Positions 8,651 to 17,869 of a DNA stretch of 64,000 nucleotides are shown piece by piece. The DNA is taken from positions 32,442 through 96,441 of the forward strand of contig NZ_JABBNI010000016.1 in assembly GCF_012926525.1 (NCBI RefSeq), in the 5' to 3' direction. The notes below the pieces were generated by a model. That model worked only from the letters and a program-made list of their open reading frames with translations, was not told where the DNA came from and searched no databases. Source of the stretch: Clostridium muellerianum. Its GTDB lineage: Bacteria > Bacillota > Clostridia > Clostridiales > Clostridiaceae. Within the stretch, counting starts at the first letter, position 1, and every line of letters begins with the position of its first letter. The position numbers and the translations under genes were made by a program.

Positions 8651-9274
8651 TTATTTCAATTTTTCTATACACTTATCATGAATTTTAGAAAACATAAATA
8701 CAGCTGACATTGAACCTATTAAAGCTAAAAACATATCCCATTGAGTATCCCACACATCTCCTTGAGTCCCTAAAAAAGCATCTGCTGCAGAACCTGTTAC
8801 TTCTGCTACCAACCATTCTATAAGTTCGTAAGCTGCACTTATTGCCAAACAAATACATATAACAATAAATAATAACATCTTACCTTTTTTTAAATAAGAT
8901 TTTCTAATTAATACCTCTCTAGAAATAAAAGCTGGTATAAACCCTTGGGCAAAATGCCCCAAACGATCATAGTAATTTCTACTTAAATGGAAACTATCTT
9001 TTATCCAATTAAATAAAGGCATTTCTGCATAAGTGTAATGTCCACCTATTAACAATATAATTGCATGAATTAGAATCAAGCCATAAACAAAAGTGGTAAA
9101 TCTAAATTTTTTATACGTAAACATTATAACTATAATACCTATAACTGCTGGCAAAACTTCTAAAACCCAAGTAAAAGAATCTTTAGGGTAAATAGCAGAC
9201 CAAATAAATGCTATAAAAAATATTGCCAAGAATGTACTGTGTATTTTACTTATTTCTTTCATATTCATATCCAT
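8651..9274 (-). CDS. YjdF-like (DUF2238) integral membrane protein
   Basis: 207 residues with about five or six membrane helices. FHLSRNYYDRLGHFAQGFIPAFI and YELIEWLVAEVTG...GTQGDVWDTQWDM are the conserved polar segments of DUF2238/YjdF membrane proteins; function is unknown. The stop precedes a short disrupted frame containing repeat copy 2. Upstream lies a spacer of about 180 bases before the end of the histidine kinase gene. Confidence 0.85.
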   Translation of the reverse strand: MDMNMKEISKIHSTFLAIFFIAFIWSAIYPKDSFTWVLEVLPAVIGIIVIMFTYKKFRFTTFVYGLILIHAIILLIGGHYTYAEMPLFNWIKDSFHLSRNYYDRLGHFAQGFIPAFISREVLIRKSYLKKGKMLLFIVICICLAISAAYELIEWLVAEVTGSAADAFLGTQGDVWDTQWDMFLALIGSMSAVFMFSKIHDKCIEKLK

Positions 9275-9452
9275 TACCTTTTCTTAGCTCAAGGCACAAA
9301 ACATAATAAAAAAATGTAGCCTAGAGCAAACTTTTTTTATATTATAATTTAATCACGTACTCTTATATTAGCTAAATTTACTTTCTTTTTCAATATAGTT
9401 ATCTCTAAAATAAAAAATATTTCTTTTTAAAAATTTCATTTGATTTTAGTGA

Positions 9453-10355
9453 CTACTTAATTGTCCATTTGCAAAATATGAATAATGTATTTTCATGAAG
9501 CCTGGCATAAATTACTGCATTCATCTTTTCCATAAGACTTTTAGCAATAGGCAACCCCAATCCAGTATTACTGCTATTAGTTCTAGAGTCATCTGCCTTA
9601 TAAAATCTATTAAACATTAAATCTACATCATTATTCGTAAAATTTTTAACTGTATTTTTAGTAATTATAACTGCTTCATTTTTATCTTCTTTTAAAGTAA
9701 TTGAAACTTCTCCTTCAGTATGTTTTATTATGTTTACAATTAAATTTTCTATTACACGTCTTACAGCTGATTCATTTCCTATTACAATTAAACCTTTCTC
9801 TGGCAAATTTATTTCTGGTGTTATATTTTTATGCACAAAATCCTCATAAAAAGAAGTGATAACTTCACACAATATATTATTTAAATTTACATGTTCAATT
9901 TTCAATTCATACTCTGGAGATTCTATAACGGACAATTGAAAAAAATCACTTAACAAAGTTTTCAGTGCCTTAGCTCTGTTAAGTGCTATATCTATGTATT
10001 CGCTTTCCTTTTCTTTTGATAACTTTTTTGATTTTATCATTTGTATATATCCAACTACGGAAGTTAATGGTGTACGTAAATCGTGTGATATATTTGCTAT
10101 GGATCTTTTAATTTCATCTTCTGCTTGTCTTTCTTTTGCAACATTTTCAATGTTTATATCAATATGTTTATTTATACTACTAGCCAGTTTTTCAATATCT
10201 TTATCAAAAAGTTTAACATCTATTTTCTTACCTGACTTTAAATTATTATAATCATTTAATTGATTTGTAATATTTTTAATTTCTTTCTTAATAGAGATTA
10301 AATAAGTGAGCAAAAAGACAAAACAAGTTATTAAACTTATTACAATCCAATTCAT
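9453..10355 (-). CDS. Sensor histidine kinase of the first ABC cluster
   Basis: About 300 residues. One N-terminal helix is followed directly by a short linker and the catalytic core, with no large extracellular sensor. The H-box is SHDLRTPLTSVVGY, the N-box ENLIVNIIKH, and the ATP lid NTGLGLPIAKSL. The usual D-box aspartate region reads TKNTVKN, as in many kinases linked to bacitracin or lantibiotic ABC transporters. ATG at 10355 is preferred over a GTG three codons upstream because AAAGGGTG is well spaced from it. It is the last gene of the minus-strand cluster; its likely partner is the regulator at 15337-16026. Confidence 0.88.
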   Translation of the reverse strand: MNWIVISLITCFVFLLTYLISIKKEIKNITNQLNDYNNLKSGKKIDVKLFDKDIEKLASSINKHIDINIENVAKERQAEDEIKRSIANISHDLRTPLTSVVGYIQMIKSKKLSKEKESEYIDIALNRAKALKTLLSDFFQLSVIESPEYELKIEHVNLNNILCEVITSFYEDFVHKNITPEINLPEKGLIVIGNESAVRRVIENLIVNIIKHTEGEVSITLKEDKNEAVIITKNTVKNFTNNDVDLMFNRFYKADDSRTNSSNTGLGLPIAKSLMEKMNAVIYARLHENTLFIFCKWTIK

Positions 10356-10445
10356 TTTACTCACCCTTTCTAATTAAATTCTTCCTATTAATTGTGCATA
10401 AAACACCATGTATATCAATAAAACATTGTATGAAGTTTTCACCAT

Positions 10446-11714
10446 CTACTTTTTAAGTATAAAATCTAATACAGGATCTTTTTTAGCTGCATAATCATCT
10501 ATTGATAATTCTATTATTTTATCAGGAATAAAAGCTGGTGTATCTACCTTTGATTCTTTAAACTCTTTTGTAGAATAATAAACATCAATTTTAGAATTAG
10601 GCAACTTAAAACTTCTCACTTCTCCAAAAGCATTAGGCTTTCCTCCAGTTTCTTCTCCAACAAAAGTTGCATTAGTTTCATTCTTTAAATATATTGAATT
10701 TAAAACAGCTGAAGAAAAAGTTTCTCTTCCAACTATTACAAAAAGTTTATTTTTGCTATTTATGCTCTTTTCCTTTATTTTATTAATAAAAGGTTCTAAT
10801 ATGGAAGAATTTCCTCCTCCATTATTTCTTAAATCAATGACTAATTTATTCACAGTATGTGTATCCATAATATTTAACATTTCTCTGCTAAAAGCATTAA
10901 AAGGTTTTTTCGTGTCTTCTCTACAATTATTATACTTAAAATACAAAACTTTTTCATCCTCTAAATATTTATACCAATAATCCATATCTGAATTTCTTCT
11001 GTACAAAGGTTTAATACTATCATCTGACCTGTCCACAAGTGACTTTTTAAGAAGCTTTTTAGAATTTTCATCTAAAACAATAGAATCCATTTGTACATCA
11101 TATAAATGCTTTTCTTTATCTTCAAAAGTAAAATTAACTTTATCCTCATTAGAAACTATTTTAAGTCCATGAAGAGCCTCCGGAAGGCCTAAATATTGCG
11201 GAAGAATATTTTTTATTTGACTATAATTTTCATGAGATATTATTGGAATTATAGAATCTTCAACTTCTTTTATATCTTTACCATTTACTTTTACTAATTT
11301 ACAATACTGAGTATTCTTATATTTATCTATAGTACTTTTCACATAGATGCCCTCCTTAAACCAATATAGATCTACTGGATATACTTTTTTTGTTGTATTA
11401 AAACTACAGCATGTATGAGAATCACCTACAGATGCCACTATCTTGTGTATACCAATTTTAATTTCATCATCATTCATATTTGGTACTTCTTTTTTTAAGT
11501 TATTAATCTCACTATTAAATTTCTCCTTTGTTATTTTAGAAAATAAATTTTTATGTTTTTCAGGAAGAACTTTACCTAAATAATCTATATCTTTTGTCCA
11601 TTTAGAATTTCTATCCTTACCTATATACCTGGAAGCACAACCACTGAAAATACATGTAGTAACAAGCAAAACAATAGAAACATAAAATTTCATGCTTCTT
11701 TTTATAAATTTCAT
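10446..11714 (-). CDS. S41-family peptidase-like lipoprotein
   Basis: 422 residues from the ATG at 11714, which has AAAGAGG upstream; the longer frame from 11732 lacks this. A lipobox (IFSGC) follows the signal helix, so it should be a surface lipoprotein. LVIDLRNNGGGNSS and VGRETFSSAVLNS are the substrate groove and catalytic-serine region of tail-specific/S41 peptidases. The place of the classical general-base lysine reads GEETGGKPN, as in the variant S41 group, so activity is uncertain. It sits between an ABC permease and a histidine kinase, which suggests a role in the same peptide-resistance module. Confidence 0.8.
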   Translation of the reverse strand: MKFIKRSMKFYVSIVLLVTTCIFSGCASRYIGKDRNSKWTKDIDYLGKVLPEKHKNLFSKITKEKFNSEINNLKKEVPNMNDDEIKIGIHKIVASVGDSHTCCSFNTTKKVYPVDLYWFKEGIYVKSTIDKYKNTQYCKLVKVNGKDIKEVEDSIIPIISHENYSQIKNILPQYLGLPEALHGLKIVSNEDKVNFTFEDKEKHLYDVQMDSIVLDENSKKLLKKSLVDRSDDSIKPLYRRNSDMDYWYKYLEDEKVLYFKYNNCREDTKKPFNAFSREMLNIMDTHTVNKLVIDLRNNGGGNSSILEPFINKIKEKSINSKNKLFVIVGRETFSSAVLNSIYLKNETNATFVGEETGGKPNAFGEVRSFKLPNSKIDVYYSTKEFKESKVDTPAFIPDKIIELSIDDYAAKKDPVLDFILKK

Positions 11715-11734
11715 TTTAATTCCTCTTTCCAAAA

Positions 11735-12514
11735 TTATTTTCCAATTATCTCGTATTTTCTAGAATTAAATATTGAAGATACAATTCCATAGCCTAATAC
11801 AGCCACTAAAGCATTAAAAATAACATTATTCCAATGTATAGTTTGAGCAATATCTGTTATATCTTTATCTGATGTCACTAATATAGAAACCATTCCTGCA
11901 TACTGCTTAAATACCTCTTTTGAGGTGGTTCCTATTGCCCAGCCTATATGCTCCTGACCAGCTAAGTTTGATTTCATTACTAAATACAGACCTACAGTAG
12001 TGACTGTGATAGTAATAACAATTATAGCTGCACTTAAAATTTTGTTTTTTACAAGTTTGCTTAAAGCTAAAGCCATTCCTATGATAATTGGTCCAGCAAT
12101 AAATCCAATAAATCTTGCTAATATAAAATAAATAACGCCCACTTTGGGATTACTTGAATCCATTATTTTTGAATAGTAAATTCCATTTAAGCTAAAAAGT
12201 TCATATATCAAACAAGTTGACCATATAATCATCAATCCTAAAGAAAAAATTAATGATTTCACTAAAAATTTAGCGGAAGTTTTTATTGGTATCATATGTG
12301 TTATAACTTCTTTTCCCTTATAAAATTCATTGTATAAATCAATGAAAATATATACTGGAATTACTATCCATGTAACATTACTTACTAAAAAAGCTGCACT
12401 TCTATAATCATAATTTATTAATACAGCTATACCACAAATCAATTCTATTAACGTAAAGATACTAAATATGAGAAAGTGCTTTTTCATTTCAAATTTAAAT
12501 AAGTTTAAAATCAT
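11735..12514 (-). CDS. ABC-2 type permease (second ABC pair)
   Basis: 259 residues with six predicted membrane helices. The N-terminal MILNLFKFEMKKHF amphipathic start is typical of ABC-2 permeases. The start codon directly follows the stop of the ATPase gene (TAA then ATG), showing tight coupling. With the 230-residue ATPase it resembles YtrBC-like or bacitracin-type exporters. Substrate cannot be inferred from sequence. Confidence 0.85.
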   Translation of the reverse strand: MILNLFKFEMKKHFLIFSIFTLIELICGIAVLINYDYRSAAFLVSNVTWIVIPVYIFIDLYNEFYKGKEVITHMIPIKTSAKFLVKSLIFSLGLMIIWSTCLIYELFSLNGIYYSKIMDSSNPKVGVIYFILARFIGFIAGPIIIGMALALSKLVKNKILSAAIIVITITVTTVGLYLVMKSNLAGQEHIGWAIGTTSKEVFKQYAGMVSILVTSDKDITDIAQTIHWNNVIFNALVAVLGYGIVSSIFNSRKYEIIGK

Positions 12515-13207
12515 TTAAATCATCTCCTTAAATAAGTCTTCAATAGATTCTTTATGTTTTTCTTTAAGAGTTTCCACATTATCATGAAGCAAAACTTTTC
12601 CCTCATTAATAAATACAACTTCATCAAATAGTCCTTCCACATCATTTATCAAGTGAGTACTTATAAGGATTGAACTATCCTTGTCAAAATTGTTAAGTAT
12701 AATCTTAATTATCTTATCTCTCATAGATGGATCAACTGCAGCAAGAGGTTCATCAAATAAAAAAAGTTTTGCTTTTCTTGAAAAGATTAAAGATATATTT
12801 AATTTTTCTTCCATACCTTTTGACAGGGAATTTATCTTTGAATTTAAATCGAGTTCTAAATCATATACTATTTTAAGAGCTTTTTCATAATCAAAATCTT
12901 CAAAGAAGTTTTTAAAAAATTTTAAGGCTTCCTTTATAGTCATCCATCCATATAAAAAGTCTTTATCAGGCAAATAAGCAACTATTTTTTTCGTTTTTAC
13001 ACTAGGTGCCTCACCATCAATTAAAATGCTACCATCATTATAGCTTAAGAGTGAAGCAGCAGTTTTTATAAGCGTAGTCTTACCAGCTCCATTTGGCCCT
13101 AAAAGTCCAACTATCTTTCCTTTTTTTATTTTTAAATTTAAATTGTTTAAAGCTTTTTTTCTTCCATATTTTTTAACTAAATTTTCGCATTGCAATAAAT
13201 ATTCCAT
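12515..13207 (-). CDS. ABC transporter ATPase (second ABC pair)
   Basis: 230 residues. The Walker A is GPNGAGKTT and the Walker B LFLFDEPLAAVDP, with H-loop STHLIND. The signature is degenerate, LSKGM instead of LSGGQ, as often seen in YtrB-like exporters. Upstream, a putative response-regulator box with an overlapping promoter (13389-13422) leaves a leader of about 180 bases. A terminator separates this unit from the first ABC pair, so the two pairs are probably transcribed separately under shared control. Confidence 0.9.
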   Translation of the reverse strand: MEYLLQCENLVKKYGRKKALNNLNLKIKKGKIVGLLGPNGAGKTTLIKTAASLLSYNDGSILIDGEAPSVKTKKIVAYLPDKDFLYGWMTIKEALKFFKNFFEDFDYEKALKIVYDLELDLNSKINSLSKGMEEKLNISLIFSRKAKLFLFDEPLAAVDPSMRDKIIKIILNNFDKDSSILISTHLINDVEGLFDEVVFINEGKVLLHDNVETLKEKHKESIEDLFKEMI

Positions 13208-13388
13208 AGATACACTCTCCTGTTCTTTAACTGCAATTGATAATATAAATATTTATTCTTTTTCTATGATTAGCATCTTAAAAAAACTTAAAATCACATT
13301 ATTCCATTTAGGAATCTTTAATATAGACTTCAAATTACCAATTGCAGTTTCTTTAAATTTCAATTTAATTTTAATAATCAGTTTCTAA

Positions 13389-13422
13389 GCAGTTATAAAG
13401 AAAATATTAAGAAAGTCTTAAG
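13389..13422 (-). promoter_or_regulatory. Putative response-regulator box and promoter before second ABC pair
   Basis: On the minus strand TTAAGACTTTC and TTAATATTTTC form an 11-base-period direct repeat, the spacing used by OmpR/PhoB regulators. The first half can also serve as a -35, 18 bases from TATAAC. A near-identical block occurs at 15302-15334 before the other ABC pair. Confidence 0.6.
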
Positions 13423-13460
13423 TTGAAAAATAGTAGTTATTTAGATAATTTTTTATAAAT

Positions 13461-13510
13461 AAAAACCATGCATACAAGGAAATTTGCTTTCCTATTTATG
13501 CATGGTTTTT
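13461..13510 (-). terminator. Strong bidirectional terminator after first ABC pair
   Basis: Arms AAAAACCATGCATA and TATGCATGGTTTTT flank an inner stem GGAAA/TTTCC. The hairpin lies just beyond the permease stop at 13545 and ends the first ABC unit. Confidence 0.85.
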
Positions 13511-13544
13511 ATTTAGAGGATCTATTGACTTTACATCATTATCC

Positions 13545-14333
13545 TTATTTTAGTTCTAAATTTTTAAATATAAATGCTCCTACTAATGTTGTAATTATAA
13601 TTAATATACTGCAATTTAATATAATACTATACAAATTTATTTGTAACATACATATTTCTATAAACATAAACATAGGCATATGTTTAAAAAAATCGTTAAA
13701 CTGAAATAAGTAACTAACTTCTATTATCATACCTATTATAGATAATACTGCAAATATAGATTTATTTCTTATGATTACAGCTAAACATATATAAATACTT
13801 GCCAAACTAAAATATACTAATGTTATTGAAATTGTGACTTTCATCATTTGTATAAAAAGGTTAAAACTAAAGGTTCCATTCCATCCACTTATAAAACTCC
13901 CCATAATTGCTGTACCAAATAGTAATAAGATTATTAAAATAAATATACTTAAACATATTATTATTAATTTTGATATATATATTTTTACTCTTTTATGACC
14001 ATATGCAGCTATGTTTTTTATTGTACCTTCAGTATATTCATCAATAACAATACTTCCTACTAAAAATATAACTAATATTGATATAACAGGACAAAATCCA
14101 AAGGCAGAATAAAAATATTCTATAAACTTAGGATGAACTCTATCCTGAAAATTGTTAATCAAAATTCCAAATTCTCTTCCTTGAAAATAATCATTTATCT
14201 CCTTAATAGTGTGATTATTATACAAAGATAAATAAATACACCAAATAATTGAAAATGCTGTAACTATAACTGAGCTTATAAATGTTTTATTATATTTTAA
14301 TTTATACATTTCAAATTTTAATAAGTTATACAT
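13545..14333 (-). CDS. ABC-2 type permease (first ABC pair, BcrB-like)
   Basis: 262 residues with about six membrane helices. The DEYTEGTIKNIAAYGHKRVKIYISK segment is the conserved cytoplasmic loop of ABC-2 permeases of the bacitracin/lantibiotic type. The ATG overlaps the ATPase stop by one base, so translation is coupled. It forms an exporter with the 304-residue ATPase. Confidence 0.87.
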   Translation of the reverse strand: MYNLLKFEMYKLKYNKTFISSVIVTAFSIIWCIYLSLYNNHTIKEINDYFQGREFGILINNFQDRVHPKFIEYFYSAFGFCPVISILVIFLVGSIVIDEYTEGTIKNIAAYGHKRVKIYISKLIIICLSIFILIILLLFGTAIMGSFISGWNGTFSFNLFIQMMKVTISITLVYFSLASIYICLAVIIRNKSIFAVLSIIGMIIEVSYLFQFNDFFKHMPMFMFIEICMLQINLYSIILNCSILIIITTLVGAFIFKNLELK

Positions 14334-15247
14334 TAATATGTACCCCCTATTAAACTTTTAAAATAATCCTCAAGATTATCTCCACTTGGCATTATCTGCT
14401 CAATTACAATACCTTCCTTAAAAATTTCAGTTGAAACTACTCCTGGCTTATCTACATATTCATAAATTCTTATAGTTCCATCTGGCAAAACTTTAAAATT
14501 ACTTATGTTTAATTTTCTTTCTAGAACCGTTAAAGCTTTATTTAAATTATCAACTTTTATATTTAAGCTTCTTCTGCATTTTTCATTTAATTGTTTTAAT
14601 GTAAGTTCTTCTAAAAGCTTCCCCTTATGAAGTATTCCATAAGAAGTTGCAATCTCATATAATTCTCTTAAAATATGGCTTGAAATGAGAATAGTTGTAT
14701 TTCTTTCTCTATTTAATCTTTTTAAAGCTTCCCTTACCTCCGCTATTCCTATTGGATCTAATGCATTTATAGGTTCATCTAGTATTAAAAATTCTGGATC
14801 TTTGAGTAGTGCTAAAGCAATTCCTAACCTTTGTTTCATTCCAAGTGAAAGGTCTTTTACTTTTTTATTTCTTATATCATGAATTTTTAAAAGTTCTAAA
14901 ACTTTTTCTACACTCTCCTCTCCTGGAATTCCCTTTTGCAATCTAGAAGCTTGTAAATTTTGACAAACCGTCATATTGATATATAAAGCAGGCTTTTCCA
15001 CTAAAACTCCTATTCTCTTTCTAAGCTTTTCTAGTTCATTTTCTCTATTTTTACCAAATAGTTCAATTGAACCGTTTGAAGGTGATGTAAGTCCTGCTAT
15101 CATACGAAAAGTTGTAGTCTTTCCAGCTCCATTTTCTCCAATAATGCCATAGATTTCTCCCTGTTTTATGTTAATATTTACACCATCAACTACTAAATTA
15201 TTTTTATATTTTTTGCTCAAATTTATAGTCTTTAAAACATATTCCAC
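14333..15247 (-). CDS. BcrA-type ABC transporter ATPase (first ABC pair)
   Basis: 304 residues, the BcrA length class with a C-terminal extension. Walker A GENGAGKTT, signature LSLGMKQRLGIALALL, Walker B FLILDEPINALDP and H-loop SSHIL are all present. GGGGAG precedes the ATG. Family members export or shield against bacitracin and lantibiotics. The gene is preceded by a response-regulator box at 15302-15334 and follows the regulator gene on the same strand. Confidence 0.9.
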   Translation of the reverse strand: MEYVLKTINLSKKYKNNLVVDGVNINIKQGEIYGIIGENGAGKTTTFRMIAGLTSPSNGSIELFGKNRENELEKLRKRIGVLVEKPALYINMTVCQNLQASRLQKGIPGEESVEKVLELLKIHDIRNKKVKDLSLGMKQRLGIALALLKDPEFLILDEPINALDPIGIAEVREALKRLNRERNTTILISSHILRELYEIATSYGILHKGKLLEELTLKQLNEKCRRSLNIKVDNLNKALTVLERKLNISNFKVLPDGTIRIYEYVDKPGVVSTEIFKEGIVIEQIMPSGDNLEDYFKSLIGGTY

Positions 15248-15301
15248 ATTAACTCTCCCCTAATTAAAGTATCTTTGGCAATTATATAATTTAATTAATA
15301 A

Positions 15302-15334
15302 GCAATTATAAAGTAAATATTAAGAAAGTCTTAA
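15302..15334 (-). promoter_or_regulatory. Putative response-regulator box and promoter before first ABC pair
   Basis: On the minus strand TTAAGACTTTC and TTAATATTTAC repeat with an 11-base period, followed by TATAAT; TTAAGA to TATAAT spacing is 18. The block is nearly the same as that at 13389-13422. The likely ligand is the response regulator encoded directly upstream. Confidence 0.62.
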
Positions 15335-15336
15335 TT

Positions 15337-16026
15337 TTAACTATCAAGCTTGTACCCTATACCCCAAACAGTTTGTATATAGTCTCCTGCACCTGCTTTT
15401 GATAATTTATTTCTTAAATTACTTATATGAACAGTAATTGTATTATCATCACATATATATTCATTTCCCCATACACTTTCAAATACATTTGACTTTGAAA
15501 AAACCTTTTTAGGATAACTCATGAAAAGCTGTAAAATATCAAATTCCCTAGTTGTCAAAATAACATTAGTGTTATTTACAAGTACTTCTCTAGTATCTTT
15601 ATTAAGAGAAATTTCCCTATAACTCAATATGTTTTCATATGTATCCTCTGAAAACTCTTTATACCTTCTTAGATGTGAATCTATTCTAGCTGACACTTCA
15701 TCTATATCAAAAGGTTTAGTAATAAAATCATCTGCTCCTATTCTCAAAGTTTCTATTTTTACATTTGTTTCTTCCTTAGCTGAAATTATTACTACAGGCA
15801 TATGACTAATTTCTCTTATTTTAACCAAAAGCTCTTCCCCATTCATACCCGGCAGCATTAAATCCAGCAAAACCATATCCCAATTTCCCTGTTCTAAATA
15901 TATTAATGCTTCTGTTCCAGAGTAAGCAGACTTAGTGCTATATCCACTCATGTTAAGCATATCACACAATAATTTATTTATATCATTGTCATCTTCTACT
16001 ACTAATGTTTTTATATCTTTTTTCAT
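15337..16026 (-). CDS. OmpR/PhoB-family response regulator of the first ABC cluster
   Basis: 229 residues from the ATG at 16026, which has AGGAGAAGG at the right distance; the frame could extend 11 codons further without such a site. The receiver has the acidic pair EDD, the phosphoacceptor region VLLDLMLPGMNG and the conserved KPFD lysine. The C-terminal winged helix ends ITVHISNLRNKL...IQTVWGIGYKL. It follows the TPR gene and precedes the first ABC pair. The histidine kinase at the far end of the cluster (9453-10355) is the only cognate-like kinase nearby. Confidence 0.9.
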   Translation of the reverse strand: MKKDIKTLVVEDDNDINKLLCDMLNMSGYSTKSAYSGTEALIYLEQGNWDMVLLDLMLPGMNGEELLVKIREISHMPVVIISAKEETNVKIETLRIGADDFITKPFDIDEVSARIDSHLRRYKEFSEDTYENILSYREISLNKDTREVLVNNTNVILTTREFDILQLFMSYPKKVFSKSNVFESVWGNEYICDDNTITVHISNLRNKLSKAGAGDYIQTVWGIGYKLDS

Positions 16027-16067
16027 ATATTTTAATCCTTCTCCTATATTAAAAAACATTATATGAA

Positions 16068-17042
16068 TTATTTTTTTATTAATTCCCTGTATTTCTTATT
16101 TTCTTTTCCTCTAAACATTCTTCCGCTAGATTTACTATTTGTTATATAAAATAATTGCTTAGCTAAGCTCATTTCCCCTTGCTCATAAGCTAATCTACCT
16201 GCTATAAATTCTCTTGTGCCATCATCTACTCTTTTTAAACCTGCAACAAACAGTAAACTAATATATTTATTTGCTAAATCAAATTTTTTAGTTTCAATAT
16301 ATATGTTTATTAAGTCCTCAACTAATAGATAAAATAAGTCCTGTTCAACTTTAGGTTCTGGAAACCACTCCCACACTTCCCAAAGTAATTTTAAAGCTCC
16401 ATCAATATCTCCCTCTTCAAACATATCCATATACTTAAATTTATTCTTAAAAAATTGATCTTCCATTTGTTTTAACAACTTATTATTTTTAACAAGCTTG
16501 TCTTTTGATTCCTTAACTCCCTTTTCATTTTCAATAGACTTGTCTTCCACTTCTTTTAATGACTTATTATTTTCAATAAGAGCATCATCTTTTGTTTCTT
16601 CAGCTGAGTTTAATTTAACATGTTCCGATACTAATTCTTCTATTAAATCAAAGTATTTGTTGTCATCATTATAAAATAAATCCATACCATCTAACATATA
16701 AGTTTTTATAAGATATTCTTTAGCTTTTTCAAAGTTATTCTCCATATAAAAACATTTTCCTATACTAAATAATATATATGGATTACCTATTCCACCAACA
16801 CAATTTAACGCATCAAAGTAATAATTTCGCGCTTGCTTATGATCGTCTTCTATAAACATCAAATCTCCCATGGATACAAGAATTAGTGATGATATTTCAT
16901 ATTCCTCTATATCCCCCGGTATTAAATCTAATGCTTCTTCATATTTATCAAATGCTTTTTCATTCTCACATCTTTCTTCATATTCTTCTGCTTCATTACA
17001 CAATTTTACTATTTCATCATATATGTTTTCATCTAAATCCAT
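16068..17042 (-). CDS. TPR-repeat protein
   Basis: 324 residues, acidic, no signal peptide. The N-terminal half has tetratricopeptide-like helices (AFDKYEEALDLIPGD, QARNYYFDALNCVGG, AKEYLIKTYMLDG). A central charged segment (about 165-205) repeats short KEVEDKSIEN-like units and should be coiled coil. A second helical block follows. Its stop lies about 40 bases before the response-regulator ATG, so it may be the first gene of that unit. It is probably a cytosolic protein-interaction scaffold; partner unknown. Confidence 0.72.
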   Translation of the reverse strand: MDLDENIYDEIVKLCNEAEEYEERCENEKAFDKYEEALDLIPGDIEEYEISSLILVSMGDLMFIEDDHKQARNYYFDALNCVGGIGNPYILFSIGKCFYMENNFEKAKEYLIKTYMLDGMDLFYNDDNKYFDLIEELVSEHVKLNSAEETKDDALIENNKSLKEVEDKSIENEKGVKESKDKLVKNNKLLKQMEDQFFKNKFKYMDMFEEGDIDGALKLLWEVWEWFPEPKVEQDLFYLLVEDLINIYIETKKFDLANKYISLLFVAGLKRVDDGTREFIAGRLAYEQGEMSLAKQLFYITNSKSSGRMFRGKENKKYRELIKK

Positions 17043-17286
17043 ATCCTATTACCACCTTATATTATTTTAAAATCACATTTGCGTATTGTTAGCTAGAAAT
17101 AGTCTATTTACTATTTCAACTGAATTTTGTAGGTTTTATTATATTTCACTACAATATTCTAGAAGTTTTTCATTACAATTTTTTCACCAAAAGACCAAAT
17201 TTTAAAAATAAACATTCATCCAAAAATACTTTATTTATATGTACTGCATTTCGAAGATATACTTCAAAACCAATAATAGTACCTAA
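17043..17286. other. Intergenic, no gene seen
   Basis: AT-rich spacer upstream of the TPR gene. It probably holds that gene's promoter, but no clear consensus was found. Decayed frames follow at 17287-17668. Confidence 0.4.
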
Positions 17287-17455
17287 TTATGTGCCTAATA
17301 TAAAATTCAATTTTCTAATATCATTCTCCTGCAAGTAATTTGTTATTTTATCAACTTTACCATCAATAAATAAAAAATTTGAATTTTTCTTTGCAAAATA
17401 TCCATCTGTGAAAAAATTTATATAAAAAATTAGTTTTTCCGTTATACATGTACAT
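17287..17455 (-). pseudogene. Decayed gene fragment A
   Basis: One minus-strand frame without an ATG reads as plausible protein: INFFTDGYFAKKNSNFLF, then KVDKITNYLQENDIRKL, ending at a TAA (17287-17289). No ribosome site or start is present. It looks like the 3' remnant of a lost gene; chance cannot be excluded in such AT-rich DNA. Confidence 0.3.
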
Positions 17456-17494
17456 CATCTTATATTATACCAATATTATTAATACATTTCACTA

Positions 17495-17668
17495 TTATAC
17501 AATAAAATTTATTATATAATAATTAATAAATTCTAAAAAACCAAATGTAAAATACATTACTAACTTTTTAACCTTTCTTGTTATTTTATAAGGAAGATAC
17601 CTTATATTCTCTACTTCCATTGCCTTATAAAAATCTTTTCCTTCAACTTCAATATCATATAAGCAAGT
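17495..17668 (-). pseudogene. Decayed gene fragment B
   Basis: The minus-strand frame reads DIEVEGKDFYKAMEVENI then YLPYKITRKVKKLVMYF and ends hydrophobic before a TAA (17495-17497). It has good coding character but no start, and lies just upstream of fragment A. The two may be pieces of one degraded gene. Family not recognised. Confidence 0.35.
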
Positions 17669-17869
17669 TTAAAATACAATAAATTTATTAACTTTAATAA
17701 ACTCTGTCATAATATACTTTTTCAATAACTATTTCTTCTTAATAAATAAGTTGTATTTACAATTAACCATATTTTCAATATAATTATAATATTACATAAA
17801 CTAGGCAAACTAACTATTAGAAAGTCAGTTTAGCTGTTAATTACAAAATTTTAAGGGGGACTAGACATT

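Noticed and set aside
8472..8688. ORFs crossing repeat copy 2 on both strands
   Set aside because: Their sequence is mostly the palindromic element, so they are by-products of the repeat; only the flanking parts look coding.
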